64,000 bases of DNA, taken from positions 178,320,995-178,384,994 of the forward strand of contig OY992536.1 of assembly GCA_963921195.1 (NCBI GenBank), read 5' to 3'. Source of the DNA: Pegoplata infirma. Lineage: Eukaryota > Arthropoda > Insecta > Diptera > Anthomyiidae. Under the pieces are notes generated by a model, which did no database searches, was not told the origin of the DNA, and was given only the letters and a program-made list of their open reading frames with translations. Positions within the stretch are counted from its first letter, which is position 1, and each line of letters opens with the position of its first letter. Made by a program: the position numbers and the translations under genes. Positions 33,097 to 43,249 of this stretch are shown in pieces.

Positions 33097-33205
33097 ACAT
33101 TTATTATTTACTTAATCTGGACTCTATCAAGCTTAAATAAAAGCTTTATAAATTATCTATTTAACGTTTTTTTTAATTATACTCTTTTGATAATAACAAC
33201 GTTTT
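33097..33205. repeat. Family H arm, continuation
   Basis: ACATTTATTATTTACTTAAT, TCTATCAAGCTTAAAT and TTTTGATAATAACAACGTTT continue the unit cut by the hAT element at 32091-33088. Confidence 0.65.
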
Positions 33206-33828
33206 CGAAGTATGAGACATTTTTGTTATAATTTTTTAATAGTACCTTTAATATCCTTTGTGAAAATGTAAAATTTGTAATTGTAAATTTTATTTAGATT
33301 TACATAGATATTCTTCATATGAACGTTTTACATTATAAAACCGTTTTAATGCACCTGCAGCTTAATAATTATTCATGAAATAATTTATACTTTAACGGAC
33401 AACGCATAACAAATTACAAGTTTATATATTTTTGAAAATTACATTGGCACCGTCGTTTTTTGTGAGTTTTTTTTTTCGGAGTTTTTATGCATGCTGTATG
33501 ACTTATCAAGTATGCAGGTATTGTATTACCAATTTTGGCAAGTGCTGCCAATAAACAGTTTTTTTTCATCTTTCATTCATTTCATATGCTATGAATTATA
33601 GTACACTAACCCATACATATCATCATATAGTTAATACGTTCATAGTAGCAAAAAAAAAAGAGTTAGATGTGCAAAACGTTTACTAGCAAACTAGTTGGAA
33701 ATTTTCTTAAGGTAGTACCTACTAGAGATGCTTGCTTTATGCCGACAACGTCTATAAAATCTGAGACTTTTTTTTCGGAAAAAGGACTCAGAATATGAGA
33801 CTATTTTTATGAGAAATTGCTCTCAAAA
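33206..33828. other. AT-rich spacer with satellite-word relics
   Basis: AATCTGAGACTTTTTTTTCGG (with one change) and GGACTCAGAATATGAGAC near 33758-33805 are decayed GTCTCAGAATCTGAGAC words. The rest has no recognisable feature. Confidence 0.45.
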
Positions 33829-34189
33829 TATTATGTAGGCAAAAACGAATGAAAAATATATTTAAAACAAGTGATAAAACATTTGAAAACCATCCCAGTA
33901 ATTATTCATTTGTTTTAACAAACATCAACATTTATTTTTTGCTGTTAATAAAATTTTCTAAAATAAATAACATTGAACATTAAAAAATAACGTCACTTTA
34001 ATTTTTTTTACCAAAAAATTAAAAAAAAACAACCTACAAAAACATTTAAAATTAATGATTGTTGTGTTATTTTTACCAACAAATTCAAAAAAAAATACCT
34101 AAGAAAACTTTAAAAATTAATGATTTTGTATGTTATTTTTAAAATTTTTCTGTTGAATTTTATTTTAAAAAATTTTTAATAAAATTTTT

Positions 34190-34256
34190 TTGGAATCGAT
34201 CTCGTAATCAACTACATTCTGGCCAGACACTCTACCCATCGTGCCAAAGTCACTTG
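34190..34256 (-). repeat. tRNA-like module inside D1
   Basis: Read on the minus strand: TTTGGCACGATGGGTAGAGTG (A-box-like), then GTCTGGCCAGAATG, then AGATCGATTCC (B-box-like). The same module occurs at the same place in D3 (47240-47302), so it was in the element before both copies spread. A captured tRNA-derived SINE or an internal pol III promoter would explain it. Confidence 0.55.
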
Positions 34257-34527
34257 AAACAAACATGTTTTTATATTTCTATAAATAATTTTTTGATTTT
34301 TTTTCTACAAAAAAATAACCCACACAAGTAGGTAAAAACTAGTGATATCTTCTTAAAAAATGCCGAAAATTAAAAAAAAAAAATAACTTTAATCATTAAA
34401 AATTAAAGAAGAATCACTTATTTTTACTTACAGAACAAAAATAAATGACTTTGAAAATTAAAGAAGAATCACTTATTTTTACTTACAGAACAAAAATAAA
34501 TGACTTTGAAAACTAAATGTTAATGAA

Positions 34528-34851
34528 AGTCTTTATTTTTTATGTTGTTATTTTTGAAATAAAGGACAGAAGTAGTCATTAATAAAAACTGAACATCAAA
34601 CAAATGTTTTCTCTTTAAAAACGACTAAAGGTAAAACTTTTTTTAAATAAACTACAAGCAGTTAATGACATAATTTTTTGAGTGAGTTAAAAGTCTTTAT
34701 TTTTTATGTTGTTATTTTTGAAACAAAGAACAAAAATAGTCATTTAAAAAAACTGCCCATTGAACAAATGTTTTTTCTTTTAAAAAGAACAAAACGTAAA
34801 ACTTTTTAAATAAACTTTAAACAGTTAATGACATAATTTTTTTGAATGTGG
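34528..34851. repeat. Tandem duplication of the D1 terminus, period about 164 bp
   Basis: AGTCTTTATTTTTTATGTTG begins both units (34528, 34692). Both end in CAGTTAATGACATAATTTTT(T)TGA. The element therefore carries two copies of its own end in a row. A smaller 56-bp direct repeat with ACTTACAGAACAAAAATAAA lies just upstream, at about 34430-34515. Confidence 0.8.
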
Positions 34852-34865
34852 TATTAGAATCTGAA

Positions 34866-35011
34866 AATTTGCTTTCAAGAGGGGAAATTTCGAAGGTGGT
34901 TGCTGTTATAACCAGACACTGCCTTAAAGGAAAGCACTCTGACAATGAGTCGTTAAATCTGTCGTGACATGATTTTTGCCGGAGTTGCATGTATAAGGAG
35001 GAGTTGGTAAA
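34866..35011 (+). pseudogene. R1-like LINE fragment C, 5' piece
   Basis: Matches the late coding part of the LINE at 9.96-11.99 kb: GCTTTCAAGAGGGGAAATTT parallels CGCTTCCAAGAGGAGAGATT, and the end GGAGGAGTTGGTAAA is the stretch before the conserved (E)TIEH tail. The coding sequence resumes at 37100 after the inserted D2 element. Confidence 0.75.
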
Positions 35012-35639
35012 TACACTCAAAAAATTATGTAGTTAAATTTCAGTGAATATTCACTTAAAACAAATGAAATTTTATTTGAAAAACAATCCACTGTTTTTTT
35101 TTTTTCATTTAAAATAAAATCCTATTACAGCAGGCGCGGATCCACGAGGGGGAAAAAATGAAATCCCCCCCCCCCCCACACCGAATTCGAAAGAAAAAAA
35201 AGGAAAAAATGAAAGGGAAAGGAAAAAAAGAAAAGAAAGAGAAGAGAAGAAGAGGGAAAAAGGATAGTGAAAAGGAAATAATTTAAAATTTAAAAAGCAT
35301 TAAAGTCTTCAATTTTTCTAATCTTACGTACTATCCAATGAATATTTTTTCAAACCCTAAAAATTTTAGAGTAGAAAGATCGTTTCGGTATCTTAAACCT
35401 TTTCTGTAGAAAAATAGAACAATTTTTAATATTTCAGAACCTAAGAAGTTTTCAATGGGGGAAAAAATTCACTAAATCTCAGATTTTTTTTTTACACGAA
35501 AATTTTTTTTAAATGTTTGGTGTGTGAATTGTATAAGTATCTGAAAATTTTCTATATGAAGGTGTATCAGAATTTAAATATTTTTGTATAAATTCTGATT
35601 AATGTTGATTCAAAAATAAAAATTGTTACATTCTACCTT

Positions 35640-35824
35640 TAAAATATTACATTTTTTGTAGGTTTATTATAGCTCAAGGTCATTATTTCCTTTACTGATT
35701 TAGACTTTGATATTCTCATATAATAAGTTTTTTTTTTGAAAAATATTCTATGAGAATATCATAGCTTTAATAAGTAAAGGAAATATTGACCTGGGGCTAA
35801 AATAAACCTACTTAAAATATTTTT
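35640..35824. repeat. Palindromic repeat, GAGGTCATTATTTCC family
   Basis: The left arm has GTAGGTTTATTATAGCTCAA and GGTCATTATTTCC; the right arm has the complement with AAATATTGACCTGGGGC and AATAAACCTAC. The loop is about 30 bp of T-rich sequence around 35730. Confidence 0.82.
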
Positions 35825-36129
35825 GTATACATTTTAAACGCTTTTCTGTATCAAAATGCCTCAGAACCTCAGAAGTTTTCTGTTGAAAACTTTAAACAAA
35901 TGACTCGGAAAAATTTCCAAATCAGAAAACGTTTTGTGAAAAAACATATCTCAAACCTGACTTATTTTCTATTAGAAAATTAAGTCAGAATCTAGGTCTT
36001 TTGCTGTCAGAAAAATGCTTTAGCACATGAAAATTTCTTGAAGAGACATTTTTTAAAATATCAAAAATTTATTTTTTTTTATTATAGAAAATTCTGATAA
36101 ATTTTTATTAAAAAATAAAATTTGTTTTA

Positions 36130-36401
36130 TTCGACCTTTAAAATATTATATTTTGAGGATGCTTATTCTGGCTCGAGGTCATTATTTTCTTTACTAATTA
36201 AAACCATGATATTCCCATAGCATAATTTTTAAGAAAATTATTTTCGAAACACGTGTCGATTAAGTCTTGCAAAAATGGCCAACATAAATAAATTTAAAAC
36301 CAAAAATAATTTTCTTGGAAATTATGCTATGAGAATATCATGGTTTTAATTAATAAAGAAAATAATGACCTCGAGCCAGAATAAACATCCCCAAAATATT
36401 T
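36130..36401. repeat. Palindromic repeat, GAGGTCATTATTTCC family, second copy
   Basis: Arms GGCTCGAGGTCATTATTTTC and its complement AAAATAATGACCTCGAGCC pair over about 90 bp. The loop (about 36215-36315) has its own small inverted pair, AAGAAAATTATTTT / AAAATAATTTTCTT. A solo arm lies at 3008-3155. Confidence 0.82.
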
Positions 36402-36682
36402 ATTACAGAAATAAATTTTTAAAATTTGAAATTGTTTCTTTAGAAAAAATCATAATAAACAAGAGTTGAATACTAAAAAACTTAACCAATGATTCAAATT
36501 CGACCTGAAGTTCCCTGCAAAAAAATGTTTGAGCAAAAAAAAAAAATTTCCCCCCTCCAAACCCAAGACCTGGATCCGCTCTTGTATTACAGTCAATTTT
36601 TAATGTTAATTTAATGACTAACAAAAACATTAAAAAATCTAATGAATATTCACTTATTTTGTATTGAAAAACATTAAAACTA

Positions 36683-36942
36683 CACAGAAAAAAAAATTTC
36701 CAATGAACGTCTTTCATAGTATTTATGAACAAATTCATACAATTTATTAACTTTTTCATAATACTTATAAACTTATTCATATTATTTATGAAAAATGTAA
36801 AATAGTTCTTAAATTTCACATATTATGATTTATTCATAAATACTATGAAAAAGTTTATGAGTGTTATAAAAAAGTTAATAAATTGTATGAATTTGTTCAT
36901 AAATACTATGAAAGTCGTTCATTGGATTTTTTTTTTTGTGTG
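36683..36942. mobile_element. Nearly perfect palindromic MITE, TA-flanked
   Basis: TA + CACAGAAAAAAAAATTTCC on the left and GGATTTTTTTTTTTGTGTG + TA on the right. Arms repeat TTCATAGTATTTATGAAC and TTGTATGAATTTG-type words over about 100 bp each. The frames on both strands here are mirror translations of the palindrome, not genes. Confidence 0.82.
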
Positions 36943-37099
36943 TATAGAAGAATTTTTTTATAGTAATTTTTTTTTAAACTACAGAAATAGTAGAAAACAA
37001 GAAATCCTTAATAAAATTAATTATTTTTCTTTTGAAATAACTTTACTGATTAATTTTTAAAATAATCTACAAACAGTTAATGACATATTTTTTTATGTA

Positions 37100-37330
37100 T
37101 AGAACACTTTATCTGTCTTCACTGGGATCTAGGGAGCCGCATGATCTTTCTGATTTATGGGATGTAAAAATTCAATATATTCGGAGTTTTATAAAAAGCT
37201 CAAATTCGTTTTACGACAGGGACTAGTAGGGGTTCACATTGCTGTCCCGGGGTATCATAACGGAGCTCAGAGTCTATGAGTGCTAACGTTAAGAGTCAGC
37301 TGCCACTTACAACCTAACCTTGTTTGTTTC
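37100..37330 (+). pseudogene. R1-like LINE fragment C, 3' piece
   Basis: TAGAACACTTTATCTGTC resumes the frame left at 35011. TGGGATCTAGGGAGCCGCAT and GAGTCTATGAGTGCTAACG match the 3' end of the main LINE copy. It ends in CAGCTGCCACTTACAACCTA, the shared 3' tail. No poly-A is visible. Confidence 0.75.
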
Positions 37331-38260
37331 CTCCACAAAATTTCCAATTGGGTTGTTTAACTCCAAAAAAAAAAAAAAAACATTACTAACTGTTTACTGC
37401 AGTTAGATTGTTCATAGAGCCCAACCATGTTTTATGGTTTAGTTATAGAGAATTTGTAAACATGATGCCTTTAAGGTGGACACAAAAAGGAGTTTGCTTG
37501 TACATGAAATAGTAACCGGCATTATCGGCCAATTGCAGTTAAGTGCAATTTGTCAGTTGGTCAGTGAGTACACGACATTTTCATTTTGTGTTTTTTTTGT
37601 TTTCGTAGCTGCTGCCGTTTTATTTTTCTGTTTAATTTTTTTTTAGTTTGGTAGTCTCGAAATGGCTAAAAAAAAGACGCACACACAAAAATCAATTGTA
37701 GAAACCATATATGGCGCTTGAATATAAATATATAGGAAAAGGCTACGTTTCGTTTATTTTTTTTTTAATTTTTTGTCATGACTTCTTGTCTCTAATATTC
37801 GCAAAACTTATTGGTAAGCTAAAAGCATCATCGATCTAATGTCGCAAAACATCGCTAAAGAAATCAGCTTCTTCAGTTAGTTTTTATGTGTATTTTTTTT
37901 TATTTTTTAATTTATTTTATTACCTTTACCACGTTTAAATTGTTTGTGCAACACATGCATACTGCTGTGCCGCATGTTATATGAGTACTTTGTGGCACAA
38001 GTGAAAGAATAAGATACAATAGATTGTTAAAGTCAATTTTTTATGAGCAAAAGTTATTACAACCAATAGTTGATTTTTTTTGTTATTTTATTTGCAGGTG
38101 TGAGTGAGTGTGTGTGTGTATTTTTAATAATAATACAGTGGTGTTGATGGAGCTTTAAAGGGTTTAATTGCACTGATGATGAATTTTTCATGAACGGTTG
38201 AAGAAAACAAAAATTGAACTACTGAGCTAAATGGACGAACTAGATCTTAAATATCAAATG
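37331..38260. other. Unique-looking non-coding DNA
   Basis: Less repetitive than its surroundings, with T-rich patches and a TGTGAGTGAGTGTGTGTG run near 38100. No frame with recognisable motifs. Together with 25.2-26.5 kb it is a candidate for original host sequence. Confidence 0.4.
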
Positions 38261-38261
38261 A

Positions 38262-38680
38262 GGGTTAGGTTAGTTTGTAAGTGGCGGATGACGCTTTACG
38301 TCAGCACACATAGACTCTGAGGTCCGTTGTGATACCAACATGCAGTTGTCAAACCAATTTGAACCCTTATAAAACTCCCCATATATTAAATTTTGACATC
38401 CGGGAAATCAGAAAGATAATGCTAGTCAATAAAGCAAGTCTCTGACCAGAGAGAGCCGGACAATGGCAGACAAAGTGTTCGATAGATTTCAACTTCTCCT
38501 TATTCAACTTCTCCTTATTTCGGCAAAAGCTATTTGACGGCACATTTAACCGCTCTGCGTGCTTGTCTATAAGACAGTGTCCGATAATCACAGAGACCAC
38601 TGTCGAACTGTCTCCTCTTGGAAGCGATAGTAGCTCACTTGTGCACTACTGATTAAGAGAAGGCCAAATCTGTCGTCTAG
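38262..38680 (-). pseudogene. R1-like LINE fragment D
   Basis: On the minus strand it reads GHCLIDKHAERLNVPSNSFC and EHFVCHCPALSGQRLALL, the Cys/His-containing C-terminal tail of this LINE family, followed by the shared 3' tail (AGCGTCATCCGCCACTTAC). An in-frame direct repeat, TTCAACTTCTCCTTATT, gives KLNKEKLN. Truncated at the 5' side. Confidence 0.8.
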
Positions 38681-38694
38681 TGATCTTATTTTGT

Positions 38695-39115
38695 ATGCAC
38701 AAATCACTATTCTAAATTTTGAAGAAATCGGATAAGTGCTTCTTGTAGTCCCCATACAAACCACCTTCCCGATATTTGCATAATTCCTTCAACATTCACA
38801 AAATTCAAAAAGTTTGATTAACATTTTATTTGTAGGAATTAAACGTGTACTTTGGTAACCTAATCAAATCTGAATATAATTGAACCTTTTTGGGATTTAG
38901 TTCTCCATATGAAAATTTTGGCCGATATTAAATTAAATCGGTCTATTTGCTACAAAAATAAACCAATTCCCTAAAAAATTTAGCCGGTGTGTGCTTTCTG
39001 AACTAATTAAAGATCTACCAAAAGATAGACCCAATCAGTCCATGTTTCCGGAACACACTGGTGTAAGGTAGCATATGGTCAGTCTTGACCGAATATAACT
39101 TTCTTACTTGTTTTT
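38695..39115 (+). mobile_element. TATACCC-family repeat, 3' part only
   Basis: CCCCATACAAACCACCTTCC, GGTAGCATATGGTCAGTCTT and the tail CTTTCTTACTTGTTTTT match the copies at 21.7 and 60.1 kb. The hairpin head is absent; the copy abuts the LINE fragment. Confidence 0.7.
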
Positions 39116-39186
39116 AATAATTTCAACCCAACCGAGAACTGCTAACAGTAGCATTCGTCTCGTTGTAGCGAAATCTACAAAGTTCT

Positions 39187-39254
39187 TTGGCGGGAATCGA
39201 ACCTACGACCCCTGTTTTATAGGCTAGCACGCTACCATCTAACTTACATGGCCC
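39187..39254 (-). repeat. tRNA-derived SINE-like segment
   Basis: Read on the minus strand: GTTAGATGGTAGCGTGC (A-box-like), then CTATAAAACAGGGGTCG, then GGTTCGATTCCCGCC, a near-perfect B box. Stem pairing of a normal cloverleaf is imperfect and the CCA-adjacent end is not clean, so a tRNA-derived SINE or tRNA pseudogene is more likely than a functional tRNA. Confidence 0.6.
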
Positions 39255-39487
39255 TCTTACTAAATTTAACGATAGAAAAAATTTAAGTTGGATCGAATAG
39301 GTCTTCAAAAAACCTTTCATTTGGTAGCAAACATGACCAAGTTTGATCTGTTCAAATAGGAATAAAGCAAAAAAACTGGAGCTTACACTCCAATTTTTAC
39401 CTTCTAATTTGAGGACAATCGGCTGATGCCCATTTAAAGACATCAATGTCGGAAATATGGGGATTGTGGTTGTAGAATTCGTGAATT
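39255..39487. other. Relative of the 1645-2209 MITE interior
   Basis: AACCTTTCATTTGGTAGCAAAC then ATGACC (interrupted match) resembles TACCTTTCATTTGGTATGTA-ACATGAC at about 1990. Only about 25 bp match; no termini are found. Confidence 0.35.
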
Positions 39488-40751
39488 GCGGGATTGTGGT
39501 TGCACCATTAGACTGGCATTTTTTTTGTCAACTTTCGATTTTCCCAAGTGTCCGGCCAAATTTTTATTGTCCTAGTTCTTAAACTTATGTGGTACAAATT
39601 TGAGGTCAATCGGATTAAATTAACCCGTGGCGGTCAAAGTTTTGGATTTTTGAAAAATTTAAAAAAAAAAAATACAAATAATATTTATCTTTCGACACAT
39701 CATATTTGTTAATTTCGATGCGCTGATCACGAATATCAAAAAAAAAATTAAATGTCGCTCGATCGGTTTTTGAGATATCGCCACTTCAAATTTGTGAAAA
39801 ATATCGGTTTTTCCTACGTTCAAGAAATTTTTTAAAAAAAGTCTCAAAATTTCATTCCGCCGACCCTTTTGTAGAGCTTTTAACAATCTTTCATTTAAAA
39901 CTAATTTGAGCCAAATCCGATTACTTTAAGCCGTGGCGCCCATCGATCAAAGTTTTGGCTTTTTAGAAACTTTTTACCAAAAACCCTAAACTTTGATCGA
40001 AGGGTGCCACGGGTTAAAATGATCGGCTTTGGCTCAAATTAAGCTTAAATGAAAGATTGTATCAAGCTCTATGAAAGGGTTAAAATAAAGAAATTTTTAG
40101 AGTTTTTTTTTAAAAGAATTCTGAAACGTAGGAAAAAACCGCCCATTTTGCAATTTTTTTACAAATTTAAAATGGCGATATCTCGAAAACCGTTCGACCG
40201 ATTCTATAAATTTTTTGATATTCGTATTCAGCATGATAAAATTAATAAAAATAATGTATCGCAATATATCTTAAAATCCAAAATTTTGGTGGAAATTTTC
40301 CAAAAGTCCAATACTTTGATCGAAGGGCGCCACGGCTTAAAATGATTGGATTTGGCTCAAATTAGTTGTAAATGAAAGATTGTTTCAAGCTCACCAAAAG
40401 GGTCGTCGGAAATTTTGAGACTTTTTTTAAAAAATTTTTTGAACGTAGGAAAAAATCGCAATTGTTTGCAAATTTCAAATAGCGATGTCTCGAAAACTGT
40501 TCGACCGATTTTATTTTTTGTTTTTGATATTCGTGCTCAACACATCAATATTAACAAATATGATGTGTCGAAAAATATATTTATTATTTATTTATTTTTA
40601 ATTTTTCAAAAATCCAAAACTTTGACCGCCTCAAATTGGTACCACATGAGGTCTAGGCCTAGTAGAATAAAAAAATGCCCGGTCTTTGAAAATCGGAGAA
40701 GAAAATATTTTGCTATACAGAAAAATGCCAGTCTATTGCACCATACTCGCA
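39488..40751. repeat. Large hairpin element with 330-bp units, one inverted and two direct
   Basis: The ends share ATTAGACTGGCATTTTT / AAAAATGCCAGTCTAT. The left arm has one inverted unit (about 39620-39950); the right arm has two direct units (about 39985-40300 and 40310-40620). Each contains ACTTTGATCGAAGG(G)-GCCACGG, TTGGCTCAAATTA, AACGTAGGAAAAAA and GCGATATCTCGAAAAC. The arms are unequal. Short frames here repeat the same peptide from each unit and are not genes. Confidence 0.8.
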
Positions 40752-40759
40752 ATAATGTT

Positions 40760-41498
40760 AAAAATTTTAAATTCCCAAAATAGTATTACCATTCAATGAG
40801 CTTAAAGCACTGGAAAAATTCCTTATAAGTTCCAAGAAATGTAAATGATTTGTCCACCTCATTTTCATTGAATGCCACACGAATTAAGACTAACCTAATT
40901 TAGGGCTAACCCTTTTCTCACTCATTTTATTGGTGAAAAATGTGCCCATTGATGATTGCACAGTTTTGGGTGAAGGAATTTTGATTTCTCTTTGATAATT
41001 ATAATTTTTTTAGATTTGCAATAGGCAAACGCACACTGCCATATTTTGTCTTCGTATATGTAAGATGTAGCTCTCTCATACTCAATGCATTTAGAGAAAC
41101 TTATAGTAAAAATAAAACACATTTATCCATTTTAAAAATAAAAGAGACAATAAATGACATTGTTAAAATGTCTAGGAATGTAATATTTAGAGAAGAGTGA
41201 CTAAAAAATGTTCCATAAGCAAGAATTTTCATTTGAATTCTTTATTAATTATTTCTCTTAGTATATTTTAAACAATAATAAGAGAAATGTGTGTTTTTTT
41301 GTTTATTCTATGAGCATGTGGGTGTGAGAGCGAAAGCGCCGCGTAGTGCTTTTGCCGGTAACTGTTTTATATCCTAATTTAGCTTGTCCCTTTAAAATGC
41401 TTTTTAGCGCAAAGACTCATTTTTTTGAACAATTAGCATACCTTTCCCCTGGACAAACCCCTTTGGTCAAGTACACAAGCCTATTGTCGCTAAAAAGG
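40760..41498. other. No recognisable feature
   Basis: Unique-looking AT-rich DNA; no frame with motifs and no repeat match. Confidence 0.45.
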
Positions 41499-41506
41499 TT
41501 AATCAC

Positions 41507-42573
41507 TAGGGTATTCAATTAATCGAGGTTTTGGTTTAATCGGTTAATCGAGCAAATAATTAATCGGGGTTGAGATTTAATCGGTTAATATCGGATAAAT
41601 TTGAATTATTCGGTTAACCGAATAATATAAATTTAAAATTTAAATTGCATATAAAACCAAGAATTGTATGTACTTTAAAGAAATCTATATCCGCTATGGC
41701 GAAGCTTTAAATACCCTCTATAATGTTAGCCCAAATAAAGAATTTTTGTTTGGCAACCTGAAAAATTATCCCAATTTAAATTGGCCCTAATTCAATGCGA
41801 AAAAATGTAAAAAAAATAAAGTAATTTTTGTAAAAAGCTAAAATTCACCCAAATTGCTGCCGGGATTAGATGCTCCTCTAATAGAATTTGAATTCGGTAC
41901 TAAAAATATCAACAAAAAAATTGGTTGGTTTCCAAATTTGTTTTCTTTTTTGTTTTAGGGCCGAAATTGCAATAATTTTATCGGTCGATATCTCCGTAAT
42001 AAAAAAAGTCATCTTAAGGATTGCAAAAGTATTTTTAGATGTGCTGAACTAATTATATCATAAAATAATTCGCTGTTTTATAAGGTCCCGGACATTGCGA
42101 ATATCTGAGTTTATGCAGTGTCAATCGAAAATCTAAATATCTCAAAATGAGATAAATCACTTCTAAGGCCAGATTCGTATTAATTACATAAAAAAAACAA
42201 TTAGAAAAATATATACTGTTGACAATATATAAAAAATTGGCTAGGGTTACTAATTGTAATTTGTTTTTTTTAAACCGACGTTTTAAGGCGACGTTTTTAC
42301 ATATTGCTAACAGAGAGTTTGATAAGTTTTTTAGACCTAAACTTCTTTCAGCAGAACCGTAATTCAAATTAAAAATGAAACATCAAAATGCTAAATAAAG
42401 CAAAAAAAATAAGTAAAATTACTAAAAAAAAGAGATTTCGGTTAATCGGTTAATCGACACAAATTAATCGGTTTATTTGTTATTTGAAAATTGACAATTT
42501 TAAATTATTCGAACAGTTAATCGACCAAAATTAATCGGTTAACCGATTAACGGTTAATCGATTGAATACCCTA
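41507..42573. mobile_element. hAT element, TSD TTAATCAC, GGTTAATCG word
   Basis: TAGGGTATTCAATTAATCG and the complement of the right end TAGGGTATTCAATCGATTAA define the TIRs. The 8-bp duplication TTAATCAC is perfect (41499-41506, 42574-42581). The first 120 and last 145 bases repeat GGTTAATCG and CGGTTAACCGA words, with none in the middle. No transposase. Confidence 0.93.
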
Positions 42574-42581
42574 TTAATCAC

Positions 42582-43249
42582 ATATTATGAGTTTTTTTGG
42601 AAATTCTATAATCTTCAGGCTATCAAACTTTTTCTCTATCACTTCAGAGGAATGATTGTAGAATCGTGTCGCAATGATAGCAGTTGAATGTTTTATTTAA
42701 TAAAATAATGACCGTTCTGAAATACGCCTAGATTGTTTAGGGGATTTTGGGAGCCATCAAGTCGGAACAATATTCACAAACCGATTATTATTGCATTCTA
42801 ATAATGACTAAAACCAAGATGAATCAAACCTACGACTTTATGCTATAAATATGTGACTGTCACTTCACAGAATGGAGATTTAAACAATTTTTGGAAGTGG
42901 AAAGCTGACATGAACTGAAAGTAGGTACGCCGAGGGGTATTATCAAAAAATTTATGCAGAAGCTATTTGAAGGAAACAAAAACTATTTTCTCTCTTTCAT
43001 TGTTATTCGGTTTAAATAGATGGAATTTCAAAATGCTGTCATTCAATTTGGAAACAATAGACCTGGTAGAAATTGGCGCAAGGTTTCAGGTAAAATTTGT
43101 GAAATGAAGAACGTTGAACGAAAATTCGGTTGACACAACATTACGATTATCAGAACCGTGTAGTGGCTTTAAAACCCGAAATTAAGTTGTATCAACTGCA
43201 ATGTGGGTGTGGCAACTGGACAACTGATTTTCAACTCTTCAAAAAATTA
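42582..43249. other. No recognisable feature
   Basis: Moderately AT-rich DNA between a hAT element and a TIR element; nothing recognisable on either strand. Confidence 0.45.

Larger units (their letters stand above)
33829..34851 (-). mobile_element. TACACTC TIR element copy D1
   Basis: The right end, ATGACATAATTTTTTTGAATG, is the complement of the family end CACTCAAAAAATTATGTCAT. The left end CTCAAAATATTATGTAGGC matches the other terminus of copy D3 (46856-47684). The middle holds an inverted tRNA-like module. The right terminal 160 bp is tandemly duplicated. Copies D2 and D3 show TA flanks. No protein is encoded. Confidence 0.7.
35131..36584. mobile_element. hAT element, TSD TATTACAG, CAGGCGCGGATCC ends
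   Basis: Left end CAGGCGCGGATCCACGAGGG; the complement of the right end is CAAGAGCGGATCCAGGTC. The 8-bp duplication TATTACAG is perfect (35123-35130, 36585-36592). A C-run and purine-rich tract follow the left end. The interior has scattered satellite-type words (TCAGAACCT, AAATCTCAGA) and two palindromic repeats (35640-35824, 36130-36401). No transposase is readable; the minus frame at 36403-36819 spans the element edge and is not a gene. Confidence 0.9.
35012..37099. mobile_element. TACACTC TIR element copy D2, host to nested insertions
   Basis: It begins TA + CACTCAAAAAATTATG inside LINE fragment C and ends CAGTTAATGACATATTTTTT then TATG + TA. The LINE relative at 49.2 kb reads GTTGGAAACTATAGAACAC without interruption, so removing D2 with one TA restores the LINE. 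Inside lie a hAT element (35131-36584) and a palindromic MITE (36683-36942). What remains of D2 is about 370 bp. TA duplication suggests a Tc1/mariner-type mechanism. Confidence 0.78.

Noticed and set aside
36403..37060. Frames of 138 and 71 codons that share the peptide KKLINCMNLFINTMK
   Set aside because: The shared peptide comes from the two arms of the palindromic MITE at 36683-36942 read on opposite strands.
39187..39254. Functional tRNA gene
   Set aside because: The B box is good but cloverleaf stems do not pair properly and the acceptor end is unclear; annotated as SINE-like instead.
39659..40783. Three related frames with RLFLKNFLNVGK and SNSDVSKT-like text
   Set aside because: These are the repeated units of a hairpin element read in one frame; stops and orientation show no coding selection.
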